From: an uncultured Alphaproteobacteria bacterium
Lineage (GTDB): Bacteria; Pseudomonadota; Alphaproteobacteria; Rhodobacterales; Rhodobacteraceae
Direction: 5' to 3'
DNA length: 64,000 nt
Assembly (NCBI GenBank): GCA_902596985.1
Contig: CACJWR010000002.1
Location: forward strand, 1 to 64,000
In this document: piece after piece, positions 31,246-41,062 of the stretch
Layout: every line of letters begins with the position of its first letter
How positions within the stretch are numbered: position 1 is the stretch's first letter
Notes under the pieces: generated by a model
The model's input: only the letters and a program-made list of their open reading frames with translations
Databases searched by the model: none
What the model was told of the DNA's origin: nothing
Program-made: the position numbers and the translations under genes

Positions 31246-32457
31246 TTGACTTCCCTTCAATTTTCTGGTTGCAAATGTTGCGGTTTCCATCCCCTTAAGA
31301 AACTAATTTCTTTTGAAAATCAACCTATTTCAACACAGTATAGGGTTACACTCGATGAAGAATATAAAACTTATACATTAAGCCTAGCAACGTGTGAGCA
31401 TTGTGGGATTCTCCAGCTGTGTGACTATATCCCCGAAAATAAATTATTAACTCCACCACCTTGGATCAGCTATAATGAACCAGAGGGGCATTTGGATGAC
31501 ACTACTCGAGAATTAGCACCTTACATTGAAGATAAGAAATCTAAAATCAGAGGTTTAAGTTATAAAGATTTAAGCACGATAGAAAGGTTAAATAAAATCG
31601 GTTTTGAGATGGGTGCATTGCTGGATTTTAATTTTGCAGAAAAATTTGATGCCCCATTAAATATTGAGCTGGTACAAAATTTGGTTACTCCCAAGAATTG
31701 TGCTTTATTAAACGCCAGAGAAGAACGAGCAGATGTACTGTTAGTCCGGCACGTTCTAGAGCACACATTTGACACGAAAAATTTTCTAGCAGGCATAAAG
31801 AGTTTAGTAAAACCAAATGGCGTTGTCTTATTTGAAATTCCCGATTGCTCAAAACAAATTGAGAATTTTGACTATACCTGTTTATGGGAAGACCACACTC
31901 TTTATTTAGTGCCCGAAACTTTTAGATGGGTTTTAACAAGGCACGGGTTCACAGTAAAAAAGCTCTTAAACTTTGAATATTCAACGGAAAATGCATTAGT
32001 TGCAATCTGTAAATTAGATGAAGAAAATCCGAGTGTTAATCAAAAATACGAAGCAGTTACAGACCAATACTATTCTGCATTAATAAAAAAGTTTGTTGAT
32101 AACTTCGAAAACATAAAAACAAAAATTCAAGATTTTATTTTAAACAAACGTAAATCTGGTAAAGTCACAATTTTTGGTGCTGGGCATCTATCTGGTACTT
32201 TCATTCATATATTTGAAATTGAAAAACTAATAGACTTTGTAGTTGATGATGACCCAAATAAAGTTGGGAAATATATGCCTGGGAGCAAAATACAAATTAA
32301 GCCATCTTCTGCTCTTGCTAGAGAGAAAATAAAAACTTGTTTGTTGAGCTTAAGCCCGGAAAGTGAACAAAAACTTCTGCGCAACTCTCAAACCTTATTT
32401 CAAAACATTGAGACCATTAAATCAATTTTCCCTAAAAAAGAAAATTCTATATTCTGA
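31246..32457 (+). CDS. sugar C-methyltransferase-like protein (zinc-binding N-domain, SAM-MT core, C-terminal domain)
   Basis: N-term 'FSGCKCCGFHPLKKLISFENQPIS' plus 'CEHCGILQL' Zn-type Cys pairs; 'VLLVRHVLEHTFDTKNFLAGIKSLVKPNGVVLFEIPD'; C-term 'VTIFGAGHLSGTFIHIFEIEKLIDFVVDDDPNKVGKYMPG'. Confidence 0.78.
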   Translation: MTSLQFSGCKCCGFHPLKKLISFENQPISTQYRVTLDEEYKTYTLSLATCEHCGILQLCDYIPENKLLTPPPWISYNEPEGHLDDTTRELAPYIEDKKSKIRGLSYKDLSTIERLNKIGFEMGALLDFNFAEKFDAPLNIELVQNLVTPKNCALLNAREERADVLLVRHVLEHTFDTKNFLAGIKSLVKPNGVVLFEIPDCSKQIENFDYTCLWEDHTLYLVPETFRWVLTRHGFTVKKLLNFEYSTENALVAICKLDEENPSVNQKYEAVTDQYYSALIKKFVDNFENIKTKIQDFILNKRKSGKVTIFGAGHLSGTFIHIFEIEKLIDFVVDDDPNKVGKYMPGSKIQIKPSSALAREKIKTCLLSLSPESEQKLLRNSQTLFQNIETIKSIFPKKENSIF

Positions 32458-32466
32458 AGTATGTAG

Positions 32467-32988
32467 ATGAAAATAGAGTCTAAATCTGTTATCCGTTTCA
32501 ACGAGGGGATTTCTTGTGTCAATAAAAAAAACGTGAGTGTAATTAAGGATTTTTCTGTTAAAACAAAATACAGACGAAGTAGGATATGTTTTCATAGTGA
32601 TAATAATGATACCCTTCACGAGATGCATATCTGTGTCAAAGCTGGTTCTTACATTAGGCCTGCAAAGCACCTAAAAAAGATAGAGTCTTTACTGGTTATC
32701 GATGGACTAGCAAAATTGTTCCTATTTTCAGATTGTGGGCACGTACAAGAGATCATAGAGCTAGGGCCATATGGTTCGAATCGGATCCATTATTACCGCT
32801 TGAATGAACCAATATTTCATACTTTGTTTGTGGAAACAAATACATTCATATTCCATGAAGTAGCAGAGGGCCCTTTCATCCCTGAAGAAACAGAATTAGC
32901 TCCATGGTCCCCTTCAGGTGATAGTGAATTAGAAAATGCACACTTTAATGAATTTTTAAAAAATGCGGAATTAGGGGCAAAATTTTGA
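32467..32988 (+). CDS. WbuC-like cupin-fold metalloprotein
   Basis: 'RSRICFHSDNNDTLHEMHICVKAGSYIRPAKHLKKIESLLVIDGLAKLFLF' resembles the WbuC family; 'FHEVAEGPFIPEETELAPWSP'. Confidence 0.75.
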   Translation: MKIESKSVIRFNEGISCVNKKNVSVIKDFSVKTKYRRSRICFHSDNNDTLHEMHICVKAGSYIRPAKHLKKIESLLVIDGLAKLFLFSDCGHVQEIIELGPYGSNRIHYYRLNEPIFHTLFVETNTFIFHEVAEGPFIPEETELAPWSPSGDSELENAHFNEFLKNAELGAKF

Positions 32989-33872
32989 AATATATGAAAA
33001 AGAAGGTTGTAGTTGTCATAGGAGCGAGTGGCTTTGTAGGAAGACATGTCGTAGAAGCATTGGATAGTGAATACCAGGTTATCAAAACCTCCCGCGAAAT
33101 GCGTAAAGGATTTATAAAATTTGATGTGCTAAAAGATAGTTTTTCAAGAATGTTTTTTGCTTTAAGCATTAATCCTGAAGACGTTGTTATCGTGCTGTGC
33201 AATAAATTTGGTCCTATGGAAAAGTATCCGCTTGATGAAAAGTTTGCCAAATTATGTGAAGTATCAACAGTTCAAAAAATAGTTGAGGAATGCAAAGAAA
33301 TAGGGATTAATGTTGTGTATTTGTCAACAAGTTATGTATTTTCAGGAGATCAACTGGGATATAAAGAAAGCTCTCCCACGAGTCCTATCAGTTTGTATGG
33401 ACATCTCAAGTTAGAAGCAGAACGGCTTGTGTTGGATGCAGATAGACATAACCTAATTTTGAGGCTTGATAAAGTAATTGGGGCAAGGCGTGGAGAAAAG
33501 CACTTATTTACAGAATGGTATGAAACTGCACTTTCTGGCAATGAAATTAAATGTATAAAAGATCAAAATTTTAGCCCCACATTTGTGAGCGACATAGCAT
33601 TAGCCGTTAAACTATCTATTCAACACCGATTGTATGGATTATACCACTGTGTAAATACAGAAGTCTGGCAGAGAGTGGAACTTGCACGTTACTTTGTTGA
33701 ATTCATGGGTCTATCTTCCAAAATATCGGAATATTCGTTAGAGGATTTGGGTCTCAATGAACCACGCCCTATGTCTTCAGGTCTTAACAGCGAAAAACTA
33801 ATTAAAGCAACGAAATTAAATTTTACCAAAATAATTGATGTAATTGAAGATTTTAAATACCAAAATAAATAA
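32985..33872 (+). CDS. sugar nucleotide-binding SDR (RfbD/dTDP-4-dehydrorhamnose reductase-like)
   Basis: 'VVIGASGFVGRHVVEAL', 'VVYLSTSYVFSGDQLGYKESSPTSPISLYGHLKLEAERLV'. Confidence 0.82.
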   Translation: MKYMKKKVVVVIGASGFVGRHVVEALDSEYQVIKTSREMRKGFIKFDVLKDSFSRMFFALSINPEDVVIVLCNKFGPMEKYPLDEKFAKLCEVSTVQKIVEECKEIGINVVYLSTSYVFSGDQLGYKESSPTSPISLYGHLKLEAERLVLDADRHNLILRLDKVIGARRGEKHLFTEWYETALSGNEIKCIKDQNFSPTFVSDIALAVKLSIQHRLYGLYHCVNTEVWQRVELARYFVEFMGLSSKISEYSLEDLGLNEPRPMSSGLNSEKLIKATKLNFTKIIDVIEDFKYQNK

Positions 33873-33896
33873 CTTTAAGAAGTATAAAAAATTAAA

Positions 33897-34655
33897 ATGT
33901 TTAGCAATTTAAAAGGCAAATTATCTTTGTATAAAAGGCATCGGTTCTACCAGCGTTTAAAGAAAAAAACAATTAATTATCTATCTTATTCTACAAATGA
34001 GGATGTTATAAAAACACTTTCGCACTCTGTATCATATGTTTACGGTATGGATGTCGAGGGCGATATTGCCGAATTCGGCACAATGACTGCAAGAACGGCC
34101 GTAGTTATCGCTAGTGCTGTTGCTTATCACAATTCAATAGCGCTCAATAGTGGTAATAGGCTCAAAAAAGTGCATTATTTCGATAGCTTCGAGGGTCTTC
34201 CTGAAGCGCGTTTTAAAACTGACAAAAAATCTCCTCATGTGTTATCTGGTGTTTGGGGAAAAGGAACATGTAAGGGATTGAATGAAGTTGAGTTTTGCCA
34301 TGAAATTTCTAAATTTTTATCAAATAATTTTTTTAGCATATACAAAGGCTGGTTTAAAGATACGGTTAATACTATTCCCGATAAACAAAAATTTAGCTTG
34401 ATACACATCGATGGAGACCTTTACGAATCTGCAATTGATGTACTTGAAAATATGTTTAAAAACCAACGAATTTCAAAAGGTTGTATTATACTATTTGATG
34501 ATTGGAATTGTAATTATGCAAATCCTAAATTTGGAGAGCGAAAAGCTTTTGCAGAGGTCTGTGAAAAGTATAACATTTACTTTAGTGATGGTGGTTCTTA
34601 TGGCGTTGCCTGTCACCGATTTATAATCCACTCGTATGATAGTCTTGATAAATGA
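33897..34655 (+). CDS. TylF/MycF-type O-methyltransferase
   Basis: 'GDIAEFGTMTARTAVVIA', 'HYFDSFEGLPEA', 'FSLIHIDGDLYESAIDVLENMF...GCIILFDDWNC'. Confidence 0.83.
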   Translation: MFSNLKGKLSLYKRHRFYQRLKKKTINYLSYSTNEDVIKTLSHSVSYVYGMDVEGDIAEFGTMTARTAVVIASAVAYHNSIALNSGNRLKKVHYFDSFEGLPEARFKTDKKSPHVLSGVWGKGTCKGLNEVEFCHEISKFLSNNFFSIYKGWFKDTVNTIPDKQKFSLIHIDGDLYESAIDVLENMFKNQRISKGCIILFDDWNCNYANPKFGERKAFAEVCEKYNIYFSDGGSYGVACHRFIIHSYDSLDK

Positions 34656-34671
34656 CTAACTAGTAAAAATA

Positions 34672-35904
34672 TTGGATTCAAGAGGACTTTGCAGATTTAA
34701 TAAACGTCAAAACAATACTCCAAAGATAGGTGTTAGACCAATAGTGGCAGACTTCAAAAAAACATCGAAAATAAGCTTTTGTGTTGCAGTTTGGGGAAGA
34801 AAATTCACTGACAACTTTTTAAATTATTCGTTGAATAGCCTTCTGGAATACAACAATATTCCAAGCTTATCGAAAAAATCTAGAATAAAATTTAAGATAT
34901 ATACTACCAACTCTGATTTAAGCTATATTTCACAATCGGTAATAATATCTCAACTTTTACAATATGCTGAGATCGAATACTTTTTAATTTCTGGCGTAAA
35001 CACTTTAGGCAATTATATCAGTATGAACCACTGTCATCGTGATTTCATCTCACGGAGCAAAGGGGACATTTTATTTTTTATATGTCCCGATATAATTTTT
35101 TCTGATGGCGCAATTATGAAGATATATAAAAAGTTATCAAAGAAAATAAAGGTTGTCTGTATTTTCACTCCCCGGCTAAACTTGGAAACATTTCTTCCAA
35201 AATATAAAGCTGCGTTATTGCAAAATGACTTAAGATCGCTAGACTCTGAAGCACTTTTAAGAATGTCCTGCGACCATTTTCATTCAGAGACAAAAAGTAT
35301 GATTTTGGATGAAGAATTGGATGAAACAGTATACTCAGGAGGCTACTTTTATAAAAAAAGATCTGGGCTAATAGGAAGTCAATTTCACTATTTTCCTGTC
35401 TGTATAAAGCACAAAGGTCAACTACCTTTACCTGATATTACAGTCGATAATGATTATCTGGGTAAATTGGTTAATTCAATAGAAGAAATTTATGTTTTTG
35501 AAAATGCCAAAGATTGCTGCATCATTGACATATCTACAGAGAAAAGCAAGGGACAGTTTATAAAAGAAAAAAGATCAGTAAAAAATGTAGCTAGTTGGGC
35601 AGTTGAAAATACTAATAGGATACATTTAGATTTATTTTTAAAAACATACTTATTCTTAGAAGAAAGTCCTAAGTTGAATTCCAAAATTTACTATAAAGTC
35701 AAAAAATTTCGAAAGGCAGTATTGAAAGAAATAGAGAGTATAAGACGTAGGCCATCGAACCATAAGCCTAATAGCTTAGTAAAACGCTGGTCCGAGAGAG
35801 TTAAGAACAATACCGTTAAGTCAGCAATTTTTAAAATTAAAAGGTACATATATTTACTAATCTTCAAAAGACTTAGAATAAAAGAAAAAAGTATTCAAAA
35901 ATAG
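34672..35904 (+). CDS. putative glycosyltransferase-like protein of unassigned family
   Basis: 410 aa ORF inside the locus with a GT-A-like layout ('FCVAVWGRKFTDNFLNYSLNSLLEYNNIP', 'SKGDILFFICPDIIFSDGAI'); TTG start uncertain. Confidence 0.45.
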   Translation: MDSRGLCRFNKRQNNTPKIGVRPIVADFKKTSKISFCVAVWGRKFTDNFLNYSLNSLLEYNNIPSLSKKSRIKFKIYTTNSDLSYISQSVIISQLLQYAEIEYFLISGVNTLGNYISMNHCHRDFISRSKGDILFFICPDIIFSDGAIMKIYKKLSKKIKVVCIFTPRLNLETFLPKYKAALLQNDLRSLDSEALLRMSCDHFHSETKSMILDEELDETVYSGGYFYKKRSGLIGSQFHYFPVCIKHKGQLPLPDITVDNDYLGKLVNSIEEIYVFENAKDCCIIDISTEKSKGQFIKEKRSVKNVASWAVENTNRIHLDLFLKTYLFLEESPKLNSKIYYKVKKFRKAVLKEIESIRRRPSNHKPNSLVKRWSERVKNNTVKSAIFKIKRYIYLLIFKRLRIKEKSIQK

Positions 35905-36211
35905 TTTCATGAAAATTACTGGCGTTATCCCCTATTTTAAATGAGCTCATCAACCTCCTGAACAGTAAGTAATAATTTTAATAGTGATTTTCCAACACAT
36001 TATTACTCAGAAATAGCAGCAAAAATAACAAAATTTTGAGGGAGCATTATGACGGAATTTAGTTATTTAAATCATAATTCTAGTATTAAATACATACCTA
36101 ATATTTTGAATAAATTTCTGTAAATTAAAAAATTTTACTATTAAATCTTTAATATACGAATTCTACGTTTAATTTTTTTAATGCACCATGGAGGATTAAA
36201 CATAAATCATT

Positions 36212-37264
36212 ATGAGTAAAGAAAAAAAAATATCAATTTCGGCACTAATACCAAACTTTAATCACGGACATTATATTGGCATTCAATTAGATAGTATGAT
36301 AAACCAAACGAGACCTCCAGATGAGATTATAATTATCGATGATGCCTCAACTGATGATAGCGTTGAGATTATAGAGGGCTATATCGCTAAATATGAATAT
36401 ATTAAGTTAATTAAAAATGATTTTAATTGCGGAGTTGAATCCAACATTAACAAACTAATAGATTATTCAAATGGTGACTTTGTTTTTTTAAGTGCTGCTG
36501 ATGATAAAGTTGAGTCGATATTCTTTGAAGAAGTTGAAAAAGTAGCACGGAAATTTCCTGATGTTGGGGTGATATCAGGGTTGGTGCGTTTAATAGACTC
36601 AGATGGTACGAATAGAGGTATACGCATGATGCCCATAATTTCTGACCAACCCTTGTATTTAGATCCTGTCGCAGTAAACGAGTCCTTCAAAAAATTTGGA
36701 CGGTGGATTCAAATTTCAGCAATGGTATTAAATAGGAAATATGTCTTAGAAGAGGGTGGACAAGATACTGAAGTTGGGTCCTTTGCAGATAATTTTTTGG
36801 CCATGGTTATTGCACTAAAAAATGGTGCATACTTCATTCCAAAAGAGTTGGGTTGTTGGCGAAAAATGGATACAGGGTATGGGCATATTTTTGCCAGCGA
36901 AGTCTCCAACCTTATTAAGATTGGGAATTTGGTATCTGACCGGATGAATAACAAATATCGTTGCTTTTTTGATAAATTATTTATAGAAAGATTTTTGAGC
37001 CACTGGATTTATATGGTATTACAAAATTTAGGGGATATTAGCGTAAAAAAGAAATTTAGCATTCTAAAATCATCCAATTTTCGAGACTTATGCTATTCAG
37101 CCAATATTTCAAGAACTAAGTTTCTTTTTGCAGCTCTCAATTTTTTTCTTCCAAAAAACAAATTGCTTTATATTGTACTATTTTATCCTAAGAGCTGGTT
37201 ATTTCGTTCCCGAATAAGTGTTTTCAAGTACACATCTAAATTTCGGTTAAGTGAGTATCAGTAG
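36212..37264 (+). CDS. glycosyltransferase family 2
   Basis: 'SALIPNFNHGHYIGIQLDSMINQTRPPDEIIIIDDASTDDSVEII', 'LSAADDKVE'. Confidence 0.9.
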   Translation: MSKEKKISISALIPNFNHGHYIGIQLDSMINQTRPPDEIIIIDDASTDDSVEIIEGYIAKYEYIKLIKNDFNCGVESNINKLIDYSNGDFVFLSAADDKVESIFFEEVEKVARKFPDVGVISGLVRLIDSDGTNRGIRMMPIISDQPLYLDPVAVNESFKKFGRWIQISAMVLNRKYVLEEGGQDTEVGSFADNFLAMVIALKNGAYFIPKELGCWRKMDTGYGHIFASEVSNLIKIGNLVSDRMNNKYRCFFDKLFIERFLSHWIYMVLQNLGDISVKKKFSILKSSNFRDLCYSANISRTKFLFAALNFFLPKNKLLYIVLFYPKSWLFRSRISVFKYTSKFRLSEYQ

Positions 37265-37272
37265 AGCAGTCA

Positions 37273-38598
37273 ATGGAAATTGCCTTAGAATTGACCTTTA
37301 TAATTGCAGTGATAGTATTTTTATATGCTGTCGGATCAATGCATCTTTGTTTAATTAATACAAAAAATTTGAGTCTGAAAACAACGCTCACGATTTACAC
37401 ACTTTTTTTCACTGTGCACGTTTTTTGCACAACTCTCTTACACATTTATGCGGGTCAACTTAACCCTTTACCTTTTTGGCAGTATGGTGTTGGTCCCGGT
37501 GGAGATGAAATTAATTTTTTTAATTTCTTGAATTTTTATCATGAACGTTTTGAAACGGGCGACTTTTCGTATACTATTATAGACCGACACGCAACTGACT
37601 TTTCATTATGGGTCTACCTACTTGCGTTGCTATCCCACTTGATACCAGTTGCAGAGTTCAGTCACTTTTTTGTTCCGAAACTGTTAAGTAGTTCGTTTGT
37701 CAGTCTCGTATGTGTTTATACAATATTATTCACACGCAGCCTCTCAAAACAGTTTAACTTTAAATTGTTACTTATATTATTACTGGTTACACCAGACTTC
37801 TATCATCTAGCAGGTGGCATATTTAGAGCACCAATGATCGCATATTGTTTCATCTTAGTACTATTTCTGGCTCACGAAATGAAAGAAAGTCCCCGATGGT
37901 TACATCTAATATTGTTTGTACCGGTATTTTTATTCCTGCTAATTTGGGTTATTCCAAAGATTAAAATTTTTCTGAGTCTACTATTGGTAGGGTTGATTTT
38001 TGCATGCTTGATCTACAGAGCCAAGATTCTGTTTTTTGCTCTTGGTGCTTTGGCTGGTTTTCTTTTAATATTCAACCTAGAGTTTGTCTTTGATACCTTA
38101 GAAATATTTGGCGATGGATTTGGATTAGGCTATAGAATTTTATTGGAATTTGAAAAGGGGGCTGCAGCAGACTCGTTGGCATATTCTATTAGTCAACACT
38201 CTTTTCTTTTATTAATTTTAATAAACTTATTGCAATTTTTTATTTCGATTCCATTATGGTCTACCCTTATCGAGGGTGTCTACGGAGATGCAGAATCTTT
38301 ATTGGAGTTTTTAGTTTTTTGTAATAACCATATAATGATGGCCTTCCTTATACCTGGTATTTTAGATCTTAAATCTTATTTTAAAAAAAATTATATATGG
38401 ATTTTGTTTCCTGTCTTAATTTATTCAGTTGCAATGGCGACTTTCAGTACCGTTTTGATTAGATGGCGCTTACCCGTCATGTCTCTTATAGTGGTCGTTC
38501 TATCTATTGGTTTCAAATCTCGTTATAAAAAACTTAAAGTCCTCTATTTTATCGCGTTATCATTTTTATACTCAGCTTATTTTCTGATTAAAGGCTAA
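37273..38598 (+). CDS. polytopic membrane protein, candidate Wzy-type polymerase
   Basis: 441 aa, many hydrophobic helices, inside the polysaccharide locus between glycosyltransferases; no sequence-specific motif. Confidence 0.5.
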   Translation: MEIALELTFIIAVIVFLYAVGSMHLCLINTKNLSLKTTLTIYTLFFTVHVFCTTLLHIYAGQLNPLPFWQYGVGPGGDEINFFNFLNFYHERFETGDFSYTIIDRHATDFSLWVYLLALLSHLIPVAEFSHFFVPKLLSSSFVSLVCVYTILFTRSLSKQFNFKLLLILLLVTPDFYHLAGGIFRAPMIAYCFILVLFLAHEMKESPRWLHLILFVPVFLFLLIWVIPKIKIFLSLLLVGLIFACLIYRAKILFFALGALAGFLLIFNLEFVFDTLEIFGDGFGLGYRILLEFEKGAAADSLAYSISQHSFLLLILINLLQFFISIPLWSTLIEGVYGDAESLLEFLVFCNNHIMMAFLIPGILDLKSYFKKNYIWILFPVLIYSVAMATFSTVLIRWRLPVMSLIVVVLSIGFKSRYKKLKVLYFIALSFLYSAYFLIKG

Positions 38599-38601
38599 GC
38601 G

Positions 38602-39606
38602 TTGATAAATTGTAAGAAAATATTAATTCATGCATCGTCTGGTGGACTGGGTGACGTTTTAATGCTTCTTCCTGGACTATTGAGTTTGATGAAGGACCCA
38701 AATATACAAATAAAATTAACTATATCGTATCCTTCATTACGTAAGGTAATTAATTATTTTCTAAGCGATTATTCTGATAGGATTATTTGCGAAATAGTGC
38801 CCTTTAATTCTAAGACTTCTAGTTTACTAAAATATTTTATTAATCAAAGAACAGAACGATTTGACTTAATATATTTTCCTACCGTATCTAGTAAATTAAA
38901 AGCGCTTGTCGCTATTTTTGCTACAATTCCTAGAGAGCTTTTTAAGTCAATATTCATTCTTTTTCTTTACCCAAGGAATGGTGAACATAAAGTAAGTTAT
39001 TATTCTAGGCGAATGGCAACAAACTGGGATTTAACAAATGACAACGGCATTAAGGAAAAATTATATGAAAAATCGCGTATAATAACGAGCAAATTGAAAT
39101 TAAACATTAATCAAAACTTCATTATAATAGCGCCTGGATCAAGCACTCTGGAAAGTCACAAGCGATGGCCAAGCGGCCGATACGAAAAATTGATAATAAA
39201 GGTAAAGCATGACCTAAAATTAGATACAGTGCTACTAGGTGGACCAGAGGAATATAAATTATTGGAAGAGATTCAGTATAATTGTGCTCAAAAAGGAGTT
39301 CATTGCCATGTGCTGCAACCAGATTCGATTTTAGATTCGATTGGGTTAATGAATTCTTGTTTGGTTTTAGTTTCTGGGTGCTGTAGTGCAATACACATGG
39401 CATCTTTAACGGGGACAAGAATTGTTGGACTGTATGGACCAACTGATTATAAGTACACGGGTCCCTGGAATGATAATTTTAAAATCACTAAAATTGTTAT
39501 TCACTGCGGACCTTGCTACAGCATAACTCCTTTAGGTTGCGGTAATCCTGTATGTATGGAAAATATTGACGTTCAGAAGGTTTATACCGCAGTCGCATCA
39601 CCTTAA
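38602..39606 (+). CDS. glycosyltransferase family 9 (heptosyltransferase-like)
   Basis: 'ILIHASSGGLGDVLMLLPGLLSL', 'IIIAPGSSTLESHKRWPSGRYEKLI', 'GCCSAIHMASLTGTRIVGLYGPTD'. Confidence 0.85.
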   Translation: MINCKKILIHASSGGLGDVLMLLPGLLSLMKDPNIQIKLTISYPSLRKVINYFLSDYSDRIICEIVPFNSKTSSLLKYFINQRTERFDLIYFPTVSSKLKALVAIFATIPRELFKSIFILFLYPRNGEHKVSYYSRRMATNWDLTNDNGIKEKLYEKSRIITSKLKLNINQNFIIIAPGSSTLESHKRWPSGRYEKLIIKVKHDLKLDTVLLGGPEEYKLLEEIQYNCAQKGVHCHVLQPDSILDSIGLMNSCLVLVSGCCSAIHMASLTGTRIVGLYGPTDYKYTGPWNDNFKITKIVIHCGPCYSITPLGCGNPVCMENIDVQKVYTAVASP

Positions 39607-39637
39607 GTATGATTTCAGTTTAGAGGCTATAAAGTAA

Positions 39638-41062
39638 ATGAAACAAAAACCATATCTTTATAAGAATTTAAATATTCTCGTGGTTGGTGATATTATTTTA
39701 GATGAAACCATTTACGTCGAAGTTAACAGAATATCTCCAGAAGCCCCTGTATTGGTTGCCAACAAACTGGGAGGAAAAATTGAAGCTGGTGGGGCTGCTA
39801 ATGTAGCGCTCAACGTCGTTAATACAGGCGTAAAGTGTGGGCTTATGGGCTTTATTGGTGCAGAGAGTAAAGCATCTACTGTTATTAAACAGTTAAAAGA
39901 GTTTGGAGTAAAAGATTTGTTAATAAAGAAAAAGAATAGCTCTTCCATTCTCAAAACTAGAGTTACTGAAGCAAGTGCGCAGCTTATTAGACTTGACGAA
40001 GATACTAATTTTGATGAGTTTGCGGACGATATCATTGCACGATTGAGAAAGTATATTAAGAATTTTGATGCTGTAATCGTATCGGATTATGGGAAAGGTA
40101 CAGTTACCGAAAGTGTTTTTCGTGAAATAATTACTCTATCTAAACTTCACGGTTTCAAAATTATTGTTGACCCAAAAGGTGATCATGCAGAAAAATATAA
40201 AGGGGCAACAACTATTACACCTAACAAAAAAGAGTTTGAAATCTTCGTCGGGAAGGCAAATGGCTTTTGTGAAATGGCTAAAAAAGGTCAAAAACTAATG
40301 GAAAAACTTAATTTGGAATTTCTTCTAGTCACAATGTCCGAGGAGGGTATGCTACTGATAACTCCAAACGGCGAGTATGAGCACATTCCAACGGCTGCAA
40401 AAGAGGTTTACGATGTAACGGGAGCAGGCGATACTGTTGTTGCCATTTTTTCTGCCGTTTTTCTCGCGAGCGGTAATCTCGTATACTCCGCAAAAATTGC
40501 AAACTCTGCTGCTGGTGTAGTTGTGGCTCGGAGAGGACCTGCAAAAATTTCAAAATTAGATTTTGCAAGAATTACGGAGGTAGCTGGATCAAGTGTTCTA
40601 TCCTTATCCGACCTGGATAAGTTTAGGTCTGATTTAGGTAAGATAGTTATGACAAATGGCTGCTTTGATTTGCTTCACAGAGGACATATTGAATACTTAA
40701 ATCGTGCAAAAACTTTGGGAGACACATTAATAGTAGCTTTGAATTCAGATGAGTCGGTTAAGGCTTTAAAAGGCCATGATAGACCAGTAAATACCTTGGA
40801 AGATCGAGCTCTGGTTTTAAAAAATTTAAAGGCGGTAGACTTTGTTATAACATTTGATGAGCTTACTCCTCTTAAGTTGTATCGGAAAATAGTTCCAGAT
40901 GTTCTAGTTAAAGGTGGGGATTATGAATTAGATCAAATAGTTGGTCGAGAAATTGTTGAAGAAAATGGTGGGACAGTCGTAAGTATTAAATTTATTGATA
41001 ATTACTCTACCACTAAGATGCTTAGAAAAATCATTAATATTGATGGAGACAGTAGGCCATGA
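39638..41062 (+). CDS. hldE: bifunctional D-glycero-beta-D-manno-heptose-7-phosphate kinase / heptose-1-phosphate adenylyltransferase (canonical order)
   Basis: N-term PfkB ('VVGDIILDETIYVEVNRISPEAPVLV', 'GGAANVALNV', 'VTGAGDTVVAIF') followed by 'IVMTNGCFDLLHRGHIEYLNRAKTLGDTLIVALNSDESVK'. Confidence 0.93.
   Translation: MKQKPYLYKNLNILVVGDIILDETIYVEVNRISPEAPVLVANKLGGKIEAGGAANVALNVVNTGVKCGLMGFIGAESKASTVIKQLKEFGVKDLLIKKKNSSSILKTRVTEASAQLIRLDEDTNFDEFADDIIARLRKYIKNFDAVIVSDYGKGTVTESVFREIITLSKLHGFKIIVDPKGDHAEKYKGATTITPNKKEFEIFVGKANGFCEMAKKGQKLMEKLNLEFLLVTMSEEGMLLITPNGEYEHIPTAAKEVYDVTGAGDTVVAIFSAVFLASGNLVYSAKIANSAAGVVVARRGPAKISKLDFARITEVAGSSVLSLSDLDKFRSDLGKIVMTNGCFDLLHRGHIEYLNRAKTLGDTLIVALNSDESVKALKGHDRPVNTLEDRALVLKNLKAVDFVITFDELTPLKLYRKIVPDVLVKGGDYELDQIVGREIVEENGGTVVSIKFIDNYSTTKMLRKIINIDGDSRP

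Noticed and set aside
32774-32800. T-loop-like string GGTTCGAATCGGATCC
   Set aside because: Lies inside the WbuC-like CDS with no acceptor or anticodon arms around it, so not a tRNA.
39122-39442. 106 aa minus-strand ORF
   Set aside because: Antisense to the GT9 gene; no domain or ribosome-binding site.
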